This document shows, piece after piece, positions 44,538-54,250 of a DNA stretch of 64,000 nucleotides. The translations under genes and the position numbers were made by a program. A model generated the notes under the pieces. It did no database searches. It was given only the letters and a program-made list of their open reading frames with translations, and was not told the origin of the DNA. This DNA is from Phaeacidiphilus oryzae TH49 (GTDB taxonomy: Bacteria; Actinomycetota; Actinomycetes; Streptomycetales; Streptomycetaceae). The stretch's first letter is position 1; every line of letters begins with the position of its first letter. The stretch lies in assembly GCF_000744815.1 (NCBI RefSeq), contig NZ_JQMQ01000005.1:3914055-3978054 (forward strand). The letters run 5' to 3'.

Positions 44538-46388
44538 GTGCCAGAGCTGAGGTCCCGCACCGTCACCCACGGACGCAACATGGCGGGCGCCCGCGCCCTC
44601 ATGAGGGCCTCGGGCGTAGCCGGCGCCGACATCGGCCGGAAGCCGATCATCGCCGTGGCCAACTCCTTCACCGAGTTCGTCCCCGGCCACACCCACCTCT
44701 CCCCGGTGGGCCGGATCGTCTCCGAGGCCGTCTCCGAGGCCGGCGGGATCCCGCGGGAGTTCAACACCATCGCGGTGGACGACGGCATCGCCATGGGCCA
44801 CGGCGGGATGCTCTACTCGCTGCCCTCCCGCGACCTGATCGCGGACTCGGTCGAGTACATGGTGAATGCCCACTGCGCGGACGCGCTGGTCTGCATCTCC
44901 AACTGCGACAAGATCACGCCGGGGATGCTGATGGCCGCGATGCGGCTGAACATCCCGACCATCTTCGTCTCCGGCGGCCCGATGGAGTCCGGGCAGGCGA
45001 CCCTGGTCGACGGCACCGTCCGCAAGCTGGACCTGATCACCGCGATCGCGGAGTCCGCCAACGACGCGGTCTCCGACGAGGACATCAGCCGGATCGAGGA
45101 GAACGCCTGCCCGACCTGCGGCTCCTGCTCCGGGATGTTCACCGCCAACTCGATGAACTGCCTGACCGAGGCGATCGGGCTGGCCCTGCCGGGCAACGGC
45201 ACCACCCTCGCCACCCACACCGCCCGCAAGGCGCTGTACCAGGAGGCCGGGCGGCAGATCCTCAAGCTGGTGGACCGCTACTACGGCCAGGACGACTCCA
45301 CCGTCCTGCCGCGCAGCATCGGCTCCCGGGCCGCGTTCGAGAACGCGATGGCCCTGGACATCGCCATGGGCGGCTCCACCAACACCATCCTCCACCTGCT
45401 GGCGGCGGCCCAGGAGGCCGAACTCGACTTCACCATGGGGGACATCGACGCCCTCTCGCGCCGGCTGCCCTGCCTGTGCAAGGTCGCGCCGAACGGCTCC
45501 TACTACGTCGAGGACGTCCACCGGGCGGGCGGCATCCCCGGCATCCTCGGCGAGCTGTACCGGGCCGGGCTGCTGAACGAGGACGTCACGACCGTCCACT
45601 CGGACTCGCTCGCCGACTGGCTGAAGCGGTGGGACGTCCGCGGCGGCTCCCCGTCGCCTGAGGCCGTCGAGCTGTTCCACGCGGCCCCCGGCTGCAAGCG
45701 GTCCGCGGAGGCCTTCAGCCAGTCCGAGCGCTGGGACTCGCTGGACCTGGACGCCGAGCGGGGCTGCATCCGCGACATCGGGCACGCCTACTCCACCGAG
45801 GGCGGCCTGGCCGTCCTCCACGGCAACCTGGCCGAGAACGGCTGCGTGGTGAAGACGGCCGGCGTGGACGAGTCCATCTGGGAGTTCACCGGGCCGGCCG
45901 TGGTCTGCGAGTCCCAGGACGAGGCCGTCGAGCGGATCCTCAACAAGGAGGTCGGCGAGGGCGACGTCGTCGTCATCCGGTACGAGGGTCCCAAGGGCGG
46001 CCCGGGGATGCAGGAGATGCTCTACCCCACCTCGTTCCTCAAGGGCCGGGGCCTCGGCAAGGCCTGCGCGCTGATCACCGACGGCCGGTTCTCCGGCGGC
46101 ACCTCGGGCCTCTCGATCGGCCACATGTCGCCGGAGGCGGCGGCGGGCGGGACGATCGCGCTGGTCCGGGACGGCGACCGGATCACGATCTCGATCCCGG
46201 AGCGGAGGATCTGCCTGGAGGTCCCGGAGGCCGAGCTGGCCGAGCGGCGGGCCGCGCTGGAGGCGGGCACCGGGTACCGGCCGGCCAACCGGCAGCGGCA
46301 GGTCTCGGCGGCGCTGCGGGCCTACGCGGCGATGGCCACCTCGGCGGACAAGGGCGCGGTGCGGGACGTCTCCCAGCTGGAGCGCTGA
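44538..46388 (+). CDS. ilvD: Dihydroxy-acid dehydratase
   Basis: A 616-residue Fe-S enzyme of valine, leucine and isoleucine synthesis. The cluster cysteines lie in [12 protein letters not shown] and [18 protein letters not shown], and [21 protein letters not shown] is the C-terminal substrate region. The length equals E. coli IlvD. GTG 44538 has AAGGAG ten bases upstream; the in-frame ATG at 44472 would add 22 Arg-rich residues and is unlikely. No other ilv genes or leader-peptide attenuator are nearby. Confidence 0.96.
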   Translation: MPELRSRTVTHGRNMAGARALMRASGVAGADIGRKPIIAVANSFTEFVPGHTHLSPVGRIVSEAVSEAGGIPREFNTIAVDDGIAMGHGGMLYSLPSRDLIADSVEYMVNAHCADALVCISNCDKITPGMLMAAMRLNIPTIFVSGGPMESGQATLVDGTVRKLDLITAIAESANDAVSDEDISRIEENACPTCGSCSGMFTANSMNCLTEAIGLALPGNGTTLATHTARKALYQEAGRQILKLVDRYYGQDDSTVLPRSIGSRAAFENAMALDIAMGGSTNTILHLLAAAQEAELDFTMGDIDALSRRLPCLCKVAPNGSYYVEDVHRAGGIPGILGELYRAGLLNEDVTTVHSDSLADWLKRWDVRGGSPSPEAVELFHAAPGCKRSAEAFSQSERWDSLDLDAERGCIRDIGHAYSTEGGLAVLHGNLAENGCVVKTAGVDESIWEFTGPAVVCESQDEAVERILNKEVGEGDVVVIRYEGPKGGPGMQEMLYPTSFLKGRGLGKACALITDGRFSGGTSGLSIGHMSPEAAAGGTIALVRDGDRITISIPERRICLEVPEAELAERRAALEAGTGYRPANRQRQVSAALRAYAAMATSADKGAVRDVSQLER

Positions 46389-46420
46389 GCGCGGCGGCGG
46401 GGGTGGGCACCGGGCGCGCG

Positions 46421-46426
46421 CATAAT
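46421..46426 (+). promoter_or_regulatory. -10 box of a leaderless membrane-protein gene
   Basis: CATAAT (5 of 6 to TATAAT), six bases, GTG 46433. It is one of the clearest leaderless signals in the window. Confidence 0.5.
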
Positions 46427-46432
46427 CGAGGT

Positions 46433-46957
46433 GTGTCCGAGAAGCCCATCCCCGCGCAGAGTCCCGTACCGGCCGACGGTTCGCCGCAGCCCGAACCGCT
46501 GAGGTGGTTCGGTGTGAGCTGGGCCGCGCGGGGCGGGGAGTACTGGGCGCGGCGGGTCGCGGTGGCGGTCGGCGCCCTGGTCGCGCTGGTGGCCGGCGGG
46601 CTGCTGATGCGGCTGGGCGTGCAGGGGGTGTTCCTGGCCGGGTCCGGGACGATCGTCGATGTGCTGCTGGTGCTCGCGGTGGCGATCTGCTCGCTGGCCG
46701 CGGCGGCGCGGACCTGGCGGCTGCTGAGCGTCGGCAAGGACGCGTTGACCGGGTGGATGGCCGACGAGGGGCAGCTAAGGGTGATGCTGGTCATCGGGTT
46801 CGTGGGGTCGCTGGCCGCGTATTTCGTCCGCTCGCTGTTCGAGGCGCCGGGGGAGGGCGCGGCGCGGGCGCGCTGGGACGCGGCGAAGACCCGGGCCACG
46901 CTGGCGCGGACCCGCCCGAAGGGCGGTGGCGCGAAGCGCAGGAAGGCCCGGCGCTGA
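46433..46957 (+). CDS. Integral membrane protein of unknown function
   Basis: 174 residues. Three hydrophobic helices: VAVAVGALVALVAGGLLM (about 43-60), TIVDVLLVLAVAICSLAAAA (about 74-93) and VMLVIGFVGSLAAYFV (about 115-130). These are followed by a basic Lys/Arg tail (KGGGAKRRKARR), probably cytoplasmic. No domain is recognised. GTG 46433 is fixed by the -10 box. It ends at a long palindrome shared with the convergent membrane gene. Confidence 0.65.
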   Translation: MSEKPIPAQSPVPADGSPQPEPLRWFGVSWAARGGEYWARRVAVAVGALVALVAGGLLMRLGVQGVFLAGSGTIVDVLLVLAVAICSLAAAARTWRLLSVGKDALTGWMADEGQLRVMLVIGFVGSLAAYFVRSLFEAPGEGAARARWDAAKTRATLARTRPKGGGAKRRKARR

Positions 46958-46993
46958 GGCTCTTCCCGAGGCTTTTCCCGCAGGGCGGGTTCA

Positions 46994-47025
46994 GGGGCGT
47001 GGGGAACCGCGGTTCCCCGCGCCCC
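46994..47025. terminator. 32-bp palindrome, terminator and copy of a dispersed Streptomyces repeat
   Basis: 16-bp arms with a single mismatch (GGGGCG...AACCG / CGGTT...CGCCCC). The core GCGGGGAAC/GTTCCCCGC is shared with 62469-62488 and 62576-62595. It sits between convergent genes, so it probably terminates both. Confidence 0.6.
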
Positions 47026-47058
47026 TTCGCCTGCGCCCTCGGCGCTGCGCTCGGGGCG

Positions 47059-47508
47059 TCACGCCTTCCGGCGGGCGCCGGCGACCGAGCCGACCACGCC
47101 GACGACCGCGGCGAGGATCGCGGCCTGCCAGATGCCGGTCCAGAGCGCGCCGGCCAGGCTGGCGGAGCTGAGGAAGAAGTGGGTGAGGGCGTCGGTGACG
47201 AAGAACGCCCCCGCCGGGGCCAGCGCGACCTGCCACGGGTGCTCGCCGGCCCAGCGGCGCAGCCGCCGGTCCCCGCCGCCCCGGCCGGCCACCGAGCCGA
47301 CCCCGCCGACCAGGAAGAACAGGAAGAGGGCGATGCCGACCGGCCCGGCCAGCAGGCTGGTCGACCAGTGCATGGTGACCACGTCCACCCCGAGTGCCGC
47401 CGCACCGCCGATCACACCGGTCACCCCCGCCGTCTTCCACGGCCCCAGAGTGGCCGAGGCGACGGCGAGCTGCCCGGATTCGCGACGCGATACGTCCTTG
47501 CTTGTCAT
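47059..47508 (-). CDS. Small integral membrane protein of unknown function
   Basis: 149 residues with about four hydrophobic segments: TAGVTGVIGGAAALGVDVV, LLAGPVGIALFLFFLVGGVGSV, a segment within VALAPAGAFFVTDALTHFFL, and AAILAAVVGVVGSVAG. A basic RRKA end is cytoplasmic. No family is recognised. ATG 47508 sits behind GTGAAGG. It diverges from the proline dehydrogenase gene. Confidence 0.62.
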   Translation of the reverse strand: MTSKDVSRRESGQLAVASATLGPWKTAGVTGVIGGAAALGVDVVTMHWSTSLLAGPVGIALFLFFLVGGVGSVAGRGGGDRRLRRWAGEHPWQVALAPAGAFFVTDALTHFFLSSASLAGALWTGIWQAAILAAVVGVVGSVAGARRKA

Positions 47509-47612
47509 ACCTTCACGGTGCGCCCACCGCACATTCCGGTGCCATAGGGGGCGACCCTGATTTTTCCCGAACATGCTCCTCCTGACGGAGGATCAGCCCG
47601 CCGCCGCCCGCC

Positions 47613-47618
47613 TAGGCT
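47613..47618 (+). promoter_or_regulatory. -10 box of leaderless proline dehydrogenase gene
   Basis: TAGGCT, seven bases, GTG 47626. Confidence 0.45.
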
Positions 47619-47625
47619 GGACGGC

Positions 47626-48468
47626 GTGATTCGCGCCCTGCCCGCCCCGCTCGCGCGCCGCTACCTGCCCGGCGAGGACCGGGCCGCCGCGCTGCGCGCC
47701 GCCGATCCGCTGATCGCGCGCGGGCTGCACGTCAGCTTCGACCTGCTGGCCGGACCGGTCCGGGACCGGGCCCGCGCGGCCGGCGTACGGGACGACTATC
47801 TGGCGCTGCTGGCCGAGCTCTCCGCCGGGGGCCTCGGCCCGCGTGCGGAGGTGTCGTTCACGCTGGGCGCGCTGGGCCGGTTCAGCGGCCCGGACGGCGA
47901 CCGGATCGCCCTGGAGAACGCCCGTGCGCTGTGCGCCGCGGCGCAGGCGGCCGGCGCGCTGGCCACCGTGGACGCCCAGGACCACCGCAGCACCGACGCC
48001 GTCCTGGACGCGGTCGCCGAGCTGCGCGCCGACTACCCGTGGGCGGGCGTCGCCGTCCAGGCCAACCTCCGCCGTACCGAGGCCGACTGCCGCGAGCTGC
48101 TCCACGCCGGGTCGCGGGTGCGGCTGGTGAAGGGCGCCTACCGGGAGCCGCCCGGGGTGGCCTTCGTCCGCCGGAGCGAGGTGGACCGGTCGTATGTGCG
48201 CTGCCTGCGGCTGCTGATGGAGGGCCGGGGGCACCCCATGGTCGCCACCCACGACCCCCGGCTGATCGCGATCGCCGGGGCGCTCGCCGTCCGCTCGGAC
48301 CGGCCGCAGGGGAGCTACGAGTTCCAGCTGCTCTACGGGGTCGCCGGGGGCGAGGAGGACCGGCTGGCGCGGGCCGGCGAGTCGGTCCGGGTGTGGATCC
48401 CTTACGGGCCGGGCGGGGCCGGCTATCTGCGGCAACGGCTGCGGGGCGGGCTGCGGCGCCTGTTGTGA
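47626..48468 (+). CDS. Proline dehydrogenase-family protein
   Basis: A 280-residue FAD TIM-barrel of the monofunctional ProDH family, oxidising L-proline to pyrroline-5-carboxylate. Matching segments are ALATVDAQDH, AVQANLRRTEADCRELL, RVRLVKGAYREP, RSEVDRSYVRCLRLLMEG, HPMVATHDPRLI, SYEFQLLYG and VRVWIPYG. It begins about 20 residues later than typical actinobacterial homologues, so the first helix is short. The usual P5C dehydrogenase gene is not adjacent; proC, the reverse-direction enzyme, is 12 kb away. Confidence 0.85.
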   Translation: MIRALPAPLARRYLPGEDRAAALRAADPLIARGLHVSFDLLAGPVRDRARAAGVRDDYLALLAELSAGGLGPRAEVSFTLGALGRFSGPDGDRIALENARALCAAAQAAGALATVDAQDHRSTDAVLDAVAELRADYPWAGVAVQANLRRTEADCRELLHAGSRVRLVKGAYREPPGVAFVRRSEVDRSYVRCLRLLMEGRGHPMVATHDPRLIAIAGALAVRSDRPQGSYEFQLLYGVAGGEEDRLARAGESVRVWIPYGPGGAGYLRQRLRGGLRRLL

Positions 48469-48551
48469 CGCCCGGCGGCCGAAGCGCCGGGCGGGGTGCG
48501 GATCGTGGACGGGGTCTGGTGCGGCGGCCTGCGGCGGTGTACGAACGTTTC

Positions 48552-49844
48552 ATGCCGAACGATTCCTCCCCCTCGACCGGCCTCGCCGAGCGGCTCGCCG
48601 TCGGACTCCAGGCTCTCCTCCCCGACCTGTACGACGCCTACCGCGACTTCCACGCCCACCCCGAACTCTCCATGGCCGAGCACCGTACGGCCCGCATCGT
48701 CGCCGAACGGCTGCGCGCCCAGGGCGGCTGGGAGGTCACCGAGGGCGTGGGCGGCACCGGTGTGGTCGGCGTCCTCCGCAACGGCGAGGGCCCGACCGTA
48801 CTGCTCCGCGCCGACATGGACGCGCTGCCGATCCGGGAGGCCACCGGGCTGCCGCACGCCTCCACCGACACCGCGGTGAACCCCGACGGCGAGACCGTGC
48901 CGACCATGCACGCCTGCGGCCACGACATCCACGTCACCTGCCTCCTCGGCGCGGCCCAGCTGCTGGCCGCCCACCGGGAGGACTGGTCGGGCACCGTGCT
49001 GGCGGTCTTCCAGCCGGGCGAGGAGACCGCGGCCGGCGCCCGGGCGATGCTGGACGACGGCTTCCTGGACCGCTTCCCGCGGCCGGACGTCTCGCTCGGC
49101 CAGCATGTCGGACCGCAGCCGACCGGCGTGGTCGCGGTCCGGCCCGGGCCGGTGATGGCGGCCGCGGACAGCTTCCGGATCCGGCTCTTCGGCCGCGGCG
49201 GGCACGGGTCGAGCCCGCAGCAGACGGTGGACCCGGTGGTGATGGCGGCCAGCACCGTGCTCCGGCTGCAGGGGGTGGTCTCGCGGGAGATCGCGGCCAC
49301 CGACTCGGCGGTGGTGACGGTCGGTTCGCTGCGGGCCGGCTTCAAGGAGAACATCATCCCGGACGACGCCGAACTCAAGGTCAACGTACGGTCGTTCGAC
49401 CCGGAGGTGCGGGAGCGGGTGCTGGCCGCGATCAAGCGGATCGTGAACGGCGAGGCGCAGGCCTCGGGGGCGCCCAAGGACCCCGAGTTCAGCCCGCTCA
49501 ACGCCTTCCCGCTGACGGTCAACTCGGACCGGGCGACCGCGCGGGTGATGGCGGCGCTGGGCGCGCAGCAGGACATCCACGTCCACGAGATGCGCCACCC
49601 GCTGCCCGGCAGTGAGGACTTCGGGGCGTTCGGCACCGCGGCCGGCTGCCCGTCCGTCTTCTGGTTCTTCGGCGGCTCGGACCCCGGGCTGTGGTCGGAC
49701 CCCCGGCAGGGCGAGAAGGACAACCTTCCGGCGGGCGTGGCCGGCAACCACTCCCCGCACTTCGCCCCGCTCGCCGATCCGGCGGTCCCGCAGGGCGTGC
49801 GGCATCTGCTGCACGCCGCCGCGGAGTGGCTGGCCGAGGGGTGA
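48552..49844 (+). CDS. M20-family amidohydrolase
   Basis: A 430-residue zinc amidohydrolase of the M20D type (hippurate or N-acyl-amino-acid hydrolases). DAYRDFHAHPELSMAEHRTA opens the domain, then VLLRADMDALPI, MHACGHDIHVT (metal and catalytic residues) and AVFQPGEETAAGARAML with the catalytic Glu pair. A dimerisation domain contains FGRGGHGSSPQQTVDPV, and PGSEDFGAF gives the late metal ligand. ATG 48552 starts just before the domain. It hydrolyses an unknown N-acyl substrate and may belong to the catabolic island that begins with the facing gene. Confidence 0.88.
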   Translation: MPNDSSPSTGLAERLAVGLQALLPDLYDAYRDFHAHPELSMAEHRTARIVAERLRAQGGWEVTEGVGGTGVVGVLRNGEGPTVLLRADMDALPIREATGLPHASTDTAVNPDGETVPTMHACGHDIHVTCLLGAAQLLAAHREDWSGTVLAVFQPGEETAAGARAMLDDGFLDRFPRPDVSLGQHVGPQPTGVVAVRPGPVMAAADSFRIRLFGRGGHGSSPQQTVDPVVMAASTVLRLQGVVSREIAATDSAVVTVGSLRAGFKENIIPDDAELKVNVRSFDPEVRERVLAAIKRIVNGEAQASGAPKDPEFSPLNAFPLTVNSDRATARVMAALGAQQDIHVHEMRHPLPGSEDFGAFGTAAGCPSVFWFFGGSDPGLWSDPRQGEKDNLPAGVAGNHSPHFAPLADPAVPQGVRHLLHAAAEWLAEG

Positions 49845-49910
49845 CGGCCGGGGGCTGAGGAGCCGGGGGCTGAGCGGCAGCGGGACCGGCCGACCGGGAC
49901 TGACGGGCCG

Positions 49911-50363
49911 TCAGTTCGCGGCGCTGCCGGCGATCTTGGACTCGAAGGCGGCCAGCGCCGCGGCGCCGACCGCCTTGTCCTGCTCGCCGTTCCCGCCGCT
50001 CACCCCCACCCCGCCGACCACCTGGCCCTGGTGGACGATCGGGAAGCCGCCGACGAAGACCGCGAACCGGCCCGGGTGGGTCTGCTGGATGCCGAAGGCC
50101 TCGTTGCCGGGCAGCGCGGGGCCGTTCGGCGGCTCGTTGAAGAGATGGGTGGCCCGCTGGTGGCCGGCGGCCGTGAAGGCCTTGGCGATGGCGATCTCCA
50201 CGCCGGTCAGCCGGGCTCCGGTCATCCTGTGCAGGGCGATCGGGTGCGCCCCCTCGTCGGAGATGCAGAGGGTCTCCCGGACGCCGATCCGCTCGGCCTC
50301 CGCCTCGGCGGCCTCCAGCATGATCAGGGCATCGGCGAGGGTCAACCGGTAGACGGTGTGCAT
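49911..50363 (-). CDS. GlcG/HbpS-family protein
   Basis: A 150-residue single-domain protein. LTLADALIMLEAAEAEAERIG, CISDEGAHPIALHRMTGA, AIAKAFTAAGHQRAT and GGFPIVHQGQVVGGVGVSG match the GlcG/HbpS fold, whose members bind heme or accompany oxidative catabolic enzymes. There is no signal peptide, unlike secreted HbpS. Its ATG shares one base with the aldehyde dehydrogenase stop (TGATG), so the two are translated together. It is perhaps an accessory to that enzyme. Confidence 0.82.
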   Translation of the reverse strand: MHTVYRLTLADALIMLEAAEAEAERIGVRETLCISDEGAHPIALHRMTGARLTGVEIAIAKAFTAAGHQRATHLFNEPPNGPALPGNEAFGIQQTHPGRFAVFVGGFPIVHQGQVVGGVGVSGGNGEQDKAVGAAALAAFESKIAGSAAN

Positions 50364-51820
50364 CAGTTCTCCCTCGGGGTGAGGTAGTCGCAGTAGACGG
50401 TCTTGGTGTCGGTGACGAAGTCCAGGGCGCCGCGTCCTCCCTCGGGGAAGGCGCCCGAACTGGACGCCCCCCAGCCGCCGAAGGGCGGGGCGACGCCGTT
50501 CCCGGTGGTGCGCTCGTTGACCTTGACGATCCCGCAGCGGGCCGCGCGGAGGAAGCGGCCGCCGGTGCCCAGGTCGCGGGTGTGGACGGCGGTGACCAGC
50601 CGGTGGTCGTCGCCGTTGATCTCGGTCAGGGCCGCCTCGACCCCGTCCACCGGGAGGACGGAGAGCAGCGGCCCGAAGACCTCCCCGGTGTTCACCGGGT
50701 GCTTGGCCGGGACGCCGGTGAGGACGGTCGGCCGCACCCAGTGCCCGGACGGGTCGGCGGCGGCGGACAGGGTGCCCTGGCCGGCCACCGAGGCGCCGGC
50801 GTCCAGCGCCGAGTCCAGCAGCGCGGTGAGCCGCTCCCGCTGGGCCGCGGTCGCCGCCGGGCCGACCGAGGAGCCGGCCTCCAGGCCGGGCCCCGCCACC
50901 AGGGCGGCGGCCCGCTCGCCGAGGAGGGCGGTGAACTCGGCCAGTACCGGGCGCTCCACCAGCACCCGGTCGGTGCCGGTGCAGACCTGGCCGGTGAGGC
51001 CGAAGGCGCCGGCCGCCACCTCCTCGGCGGCGTGCGCCAGGTCGGCGTCGGCGCAGACCAGCACCGTGTTGTGGCCGCCGAGTTCGAACTGCAGCCGGGC
51101 CCACGGGTGGGCGGTGCGGCGCAGCACGGCGCCGACCGCGTCCGAGCCGGTGAAGCTCACCGCCCGGGTCTCCGGGGCGCCGACCAGCGCCGCCATCGCG
51201 TCCGCCGAGTCGCCCTGCACCACCTGGAGGACGTCCTCCGGGACGCCCGCCCGATGGCAGGCCCCGGCCAGGAAGGCGCCGCAGGCCGCGGCGACCGGGG
51301 ACGGCTTGAGGATCACGGCGTTGCCCGCCGCCAGGGCCGGGGCGATCTTCCTCGCGGCGAGCGAGACCGGGAAGTTCCACGGGGTGACGGCGACCACCAC
51401 GCCGAGCGGCACCCGCAGCGTCCAGGCCGCGGAGCGGGACTCGGCCGGGTAGGTGGTGCCCTCCACCAGGAAGGCGAGCTGGGCCGCCAGCCTGAACTGC
51501 TCGGCGGTCTTGGCGACCTCGCCGCGGGCGGCGCCGATCACCTTGCCCTCCTCCCGGCAGATCAGCCGGGCCAGTTCCTCCGCCTCGGCGGTCAGCACTC
51601 CGGCCGCCGCGTCCAGCGCCCGGGCCCGGGCGCCGGCCGGCAGCCGCGCCCAGTCCGCCGAGGCGGCGTGGGCCGTGCGGACGGCGGCCGCGGCCTCCTC
51701 CGGGGTGGCCGCCGGGAACTCGGCCACCACCTCGGCCGGCGCGGAGGGATCGGTGGAGACGACGGGTGAGGTCTGGTGCGCAAGGGGGTTGCTGGACAAG
51801 GATGCCTCCCGGGTGTTCAT
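50363..51820 (-). CDS. NAD(P)-dependent aldehyde dehydrogenase
   Basis: A 485-residue ALDH superfamily enzyme. It has AVTPWNFPVSLAARKIAPAL (oxyanion Asn), KPSPVA, FTGSDAVG (cofactor loop), FELGGHN with the general-base Glu, GLTGQVCTGTDRV with the catalytic Cys, and EVFGPLLSV. The substrate is unknown; relatives oxidise benzaldehydes, semialdehydes and betaine aldehyde. ATG 51820 is used, although its ribosome-binding site is weak. It is divergent from the PucR gene across 102 bp containing GTGCAC motifs and is coupled to the GlcG/HbpS gene. Confidence 0.88.
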   Translation of the reverse strand: MNTREASLSSNPLAHQTSPVVSTDPSAPAEVVAEFPAATPEEAAAAVRTAHAASADWARLPAGARARALDAAAGVLTAEAEELARLICREEGKVIGAARGEVAKTAEQFRLAAQLAFLVEGTTYPAESRSAAWTLRVPLGVVVAVTPWNFPVSLAARKIAPALAAGNAVILKPSPVAAACGAFLAGACHRAGVPEDVLQVVQGDSADAMAALVGAPETRAVSFTGSDAVGAVLRRTAHPWARLQFELGGHNTVLVCADADLAHAAEEVAAGAFGLTGQVCTGTDRVLVERPVLAEFTALLGERAAALVAGPGLEAGSSVGPAATAAQRERLTALLDSALDAGASVAGQGTLSAAADPSGHWVRPTVLTGVPAKHPVNTGEVFGPLLSVLPVDGVEAALTEINGDDHRLVTAVHTRDLGTGGRFLRAARCGIVKVNERTTGNGVAPPFGGWGASSSGAFPEGGRGALDFVTDTKTVYCDYLTPREN

Positions 51821-51884
51821 CCGTCGGCTGGACCGCGTGCGTTGCCTGCACAGCAGTCTTGGCCCCGGGACACCGGTCGGCCTC

Positions 51885-51897
51885 GTGCACATTGCAC
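51885..51897. promoter_or_regulatory. GTGCAC-ATT-GCAC motif between pucR-type and aldehyde dehydrogenase genes
   Basis: GTGCAC and GCAC lie in the shared divergent spacer, and CTGCACAG is found at 51847-51854. They resemble the TGTGCAC sites upstream of the transporter and HDO genes, so they are candidate binding sites of the PucR-type regulator. Confidence 0.4.
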
Positions 51898-51922
51898 CTT
51901 CGCTGCAGGAGGATATGGGCAG

Positions 51923-53806
51923 ATGGCACACGAAGAACGGTGTCCGAAAGCTTTCGGCGGGCCTGCGGCGGGCGAGGAGTCCGGGCCCGGGACCGACTCA
52001 GACGCCGGCTCCGGCGGCGGTCCCGGCTCCGGTTCCGGTTCCGGCTCCGGTTATCCGGAGTCCGAGCTGACGGTCGGCGCGCTGCTGGCCGAGCCGATGC
52101 TGCGCGGGCGGCTGCTGGGCGGCGAGAAGGGCCTGGGGCGGACGGTCGCCTGGTGCCTGCCGCTCTCCGAGGTGGCCGCCGTGCGGCCGGCCGGCGACGG
52201 CGACCTGACCGGGACCGCGGTCTACCTCCCGGCCGTCGAGCTGGCCGGCCACGACCGGGCCCGCGCCCTCCTCCAGGACCTGGCCCGGCGCGGCTCACCG
52301 GTGGTCTTCGCCCGCCCCCGGGCCGGCGGCACGGTCAGCCTGGGCCCGGCCGCCCTCGCCGCGGACGACATAGGGCTGCCGCTGGTCGGGCTGCCCCCCG
52401 AGGTGGACTACGGCGGGGTCGGCCGGCTGGTGGCGGTGAAGGCCCTGGCCGCGACCGCCCATGTGCTGGAGTACGGGGTGCGGGTGCACCGCATCCTCGG
52501 CGAGGTCTTCGCCACCGGCTCCGGGCTGCCGGCGCTGGCAGCGGCGATGTCCACGCTGGCCGCGACCGCGGTGCTGATCACCGACGACGGCGGCGAGGTG
52601 CTGGCCACCGCGGGCTCCGGCGGCACCCCCCGGCTGGACCCCGAGGTGGCCCGCGAACTGGCCGCCCAGGTGCACGCCCGGCTGGGCGGCCCCCCGCCGG
52701 AGGACGAGCGGCAGCGCCCGGCGCGCCATCCGGCCGCCTGCGACCTGCTGCTCACCACCGCCCCCTGGGGCGACGCGGCGGGCGGCGACGCCGTCCAGGC
52801 GGTGGCGGCCCCGGTCCGGGTGGCCGGCGAGCTCTACGGGGCGGTCGTCCTGGTGGAGCCCCGGCTGCCGGCGGACACCCACGACCTCGCCCAGCACCGG
52901 GTGATCGTCGAGCAGGCGGCGCCGCTGGTCGCCTCGGAACTGCTGCGCCAGCGCTCGGTGACCGAGGCGGAGGAGCGCGCCCGGGACGACTTCCTGGACA
53001 GCCTGGTGCACGGCAGGTTCGCCGACGTCCACGCGCTGGAGGCGCGTTCGCGGCACTACCGGTTCGACGCGGCGGCCCGGCACGTGGTCTTCGTGGTCGC
53101 CGCGCCCGGCATCGACCCCGGACGGTCGCAGCAGCTGCTGCGGACCGTGGTCCGCGGCCGGGCGGAGACCGCGGACGGCTTCACCATGGCCGGGTTCGTC
53201 GGCCGGCTGCTGGTGGTGGTGCGCGAACTGCCCGCCTCCGACGCGCGTTCGCGGTACGACGTCCAGGTGGAGAGCGCCGAGATCCAGCGCTTCGGCCGGC
53301 AGGTCCAGCGCGCGGTGCGGGAACGGGTCGACGGGGAGATCCAGATCACCCACGGGCGGGGCGCGCCGGGGGCGGCCGGGGTGGCCGCGGGCTACCGGGA
53401 GGCGCGGATCGTCCTGGAGCTGTCCCAGCGGGTGGACGTCCCGGAGGTGTGCGGCTACGAGCGGCTGCGGGTGTTCGCGGCGATAGAGGAGGCCGCGGCC
53501 AGCAAGCCCGGCCGGGAGTTCGCCCGCGAGGTGCTCGAACCGCTGCGCAAGCTGGACGGCCAGACCGGCGACCTGGAGCGGGTGGTGCTGGCGTACATCG
53601 CCGAGTCGGGGAACCTGAACGCGGCCGCGCGGCGGCTCCAGCTGCACCGCAACACCATGCTCTACAAGCTGGAGCGGGCCTCGCGGGCGCTGGGGATGGA
53701 CGTCCGCTCGGCCGAGACCCAGTTCACCGTCTGGCTGGCGTACCGCATCCACACCCTGAACGACTCCCTGCGCGCGCTGGACGCGGAGCTGGCGCCGCCG
53801 GCGTAG
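51923..53806 (+). CDS. PucR-family transcriptional regulator
   Basis: 627 residues. A Gly/Ser-rich leader (to about 45) precedes the N-terminal PucR ligand-sensing domain (ELTVGALLAEPMLRGRLLGG, VYLPAVELAGHD), then a long middle region with a CdaR/GGDEF-like domain, and the C-terminal PucR-type helix-turn-helix (VVLAYIAESGNLNAAARRLQLHRNTMLYKLERA, in parts). Such regulators respond to small catabolic substrates, classically purines. ATG 51923 has AGGAGG. It is divergent from the aldehyde dehydrogenase operon and is the likely controller of the island. Confidence 0.88.
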   Translation: MAHEERCPKAFGGPAAGEESGPGTDSDAGSGGGPGSGSGSGSGYPESELTVGALLAEPMLRGRLLGGEKGLGRTVAWCLPLSEVAAVRPAGDGDLTGTAVYLPAVELAGHDRARALLQDLARRGSPVVFARPRAGGTVSLGPAALAADDIGLPLVGLPPEVDYGGVGRLVAVKALAATAHVLEYGVRVHRILGEVFATGSGLPALAAAMSTLAATAVLITDDGGEVLATAGSGGTPRLDPEVARELAAQVHARLGGPPPEDERQRPARHPAACDLLLTTAPWGDAAGGDAVQAVAAPVRVAGELYGAVVLVEPRLPADTHDLAQHRVIVEQAAPLVASELLRQRSVTEAEERARDDFLDSLVHGRFADVHALEARSRHYRFDAAARHVVFVVAAPGIDPGRSQQLLRTVVRGRAETADGFTMAGFVGRLLVVVRELPASDARSRYDVQVESAEIQRFGRQVQRAVRERVDGEIQITHGRGAPGAAGVAAGYREARIVLELSQRVDVPEVCGYERLRVFAAIEEAAASKPGREFAREVLEPLRKLDGQTGDLERVVLAYIAESGNLNAAARRLQLHRNTMLYKLERASRALGMDVRSAETQFTVWLAYRIHTLNDSLRALDAELAPPA

Positions 53807-53818
53807 GGGGCGGGGGGC

Positions 53819-54250
53819 TCAGTCGACGCCGGCGGTGAGTTCCACCTCCACCGGCGCGCCGGAGGGCAGCGCGCGGACGCCGATCGCGCTGCGGACGGGG
53901 AGCCGGCCGAACTCCGCCCGCAGGACCTCGGAGGCGCCGTCGGCGACCGCCGAGAGCTCCTCGAAGCCCTCCACGCAGGCCACATAGACGGTCAGCCGCA
54001 GGCACCGGCGGAGCCGGCCGCCCTCGCCGACCGCGTTCAGCGCCGCCGCCACCGCGTTCCGCGCGGCGATGCCCGCGGCCCGGCGGGCGGTCGGCAGGTC
54101 GACGTCGCCGCCGACGAGCCCGCGTACCGCGAGCCGGCCGTCGATCCGCGGCGTCATCCCCGCGGTCAGCACCAGACCGCCGTCCACCACCGCGGCCTGG
54201 TACGCCCCCTGCGGCTGCGGGGCGGCCGGTCGTCCGCCGGGCTCAGCCAC
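53819..54250 (-). CDS. RidA-family protein
   Basis: A 143-residue RidA/YjgF trimer-forming protein. It has the family segments YQAAVVDGGLVLTAG, DLPTARRAAGIAARNAVAAL, CLRLTVYVACVEGF and LPVRSAIGVRALPSGAPVEVE, including the catalytic-type Arg in VRSAIG. RidA hydrolyses reactive enamine/imine intermediates; catabolic paralogues deaminate 2-aminoacrylate-like products. The GTG start overlaps the GGT-family stop by 8 bp, so the two act together. Confidence 0.88.
   Translation of the reverse strand: MAEPGGRPAAPQPQGAYQAAVVDGGLVLTAGMTPRIDGRLAVRGLVGGDVDLPTARRAAGIAARNAVAAALNAVGEGGRLRRCLRLTVYVACVEGFEELSAVADGASEVLRAEFGRLPVRSAIGVRALPSGAPVEVELTAGVD

Noticed and set aside
39638-44794. A 1718-codon minus-strand open frame opposite fxsC-fxsT
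   Set aside because: Antisense shadow with no recognisable domain; the plus-strand genes have clear motifs and ribosome-binding sites.
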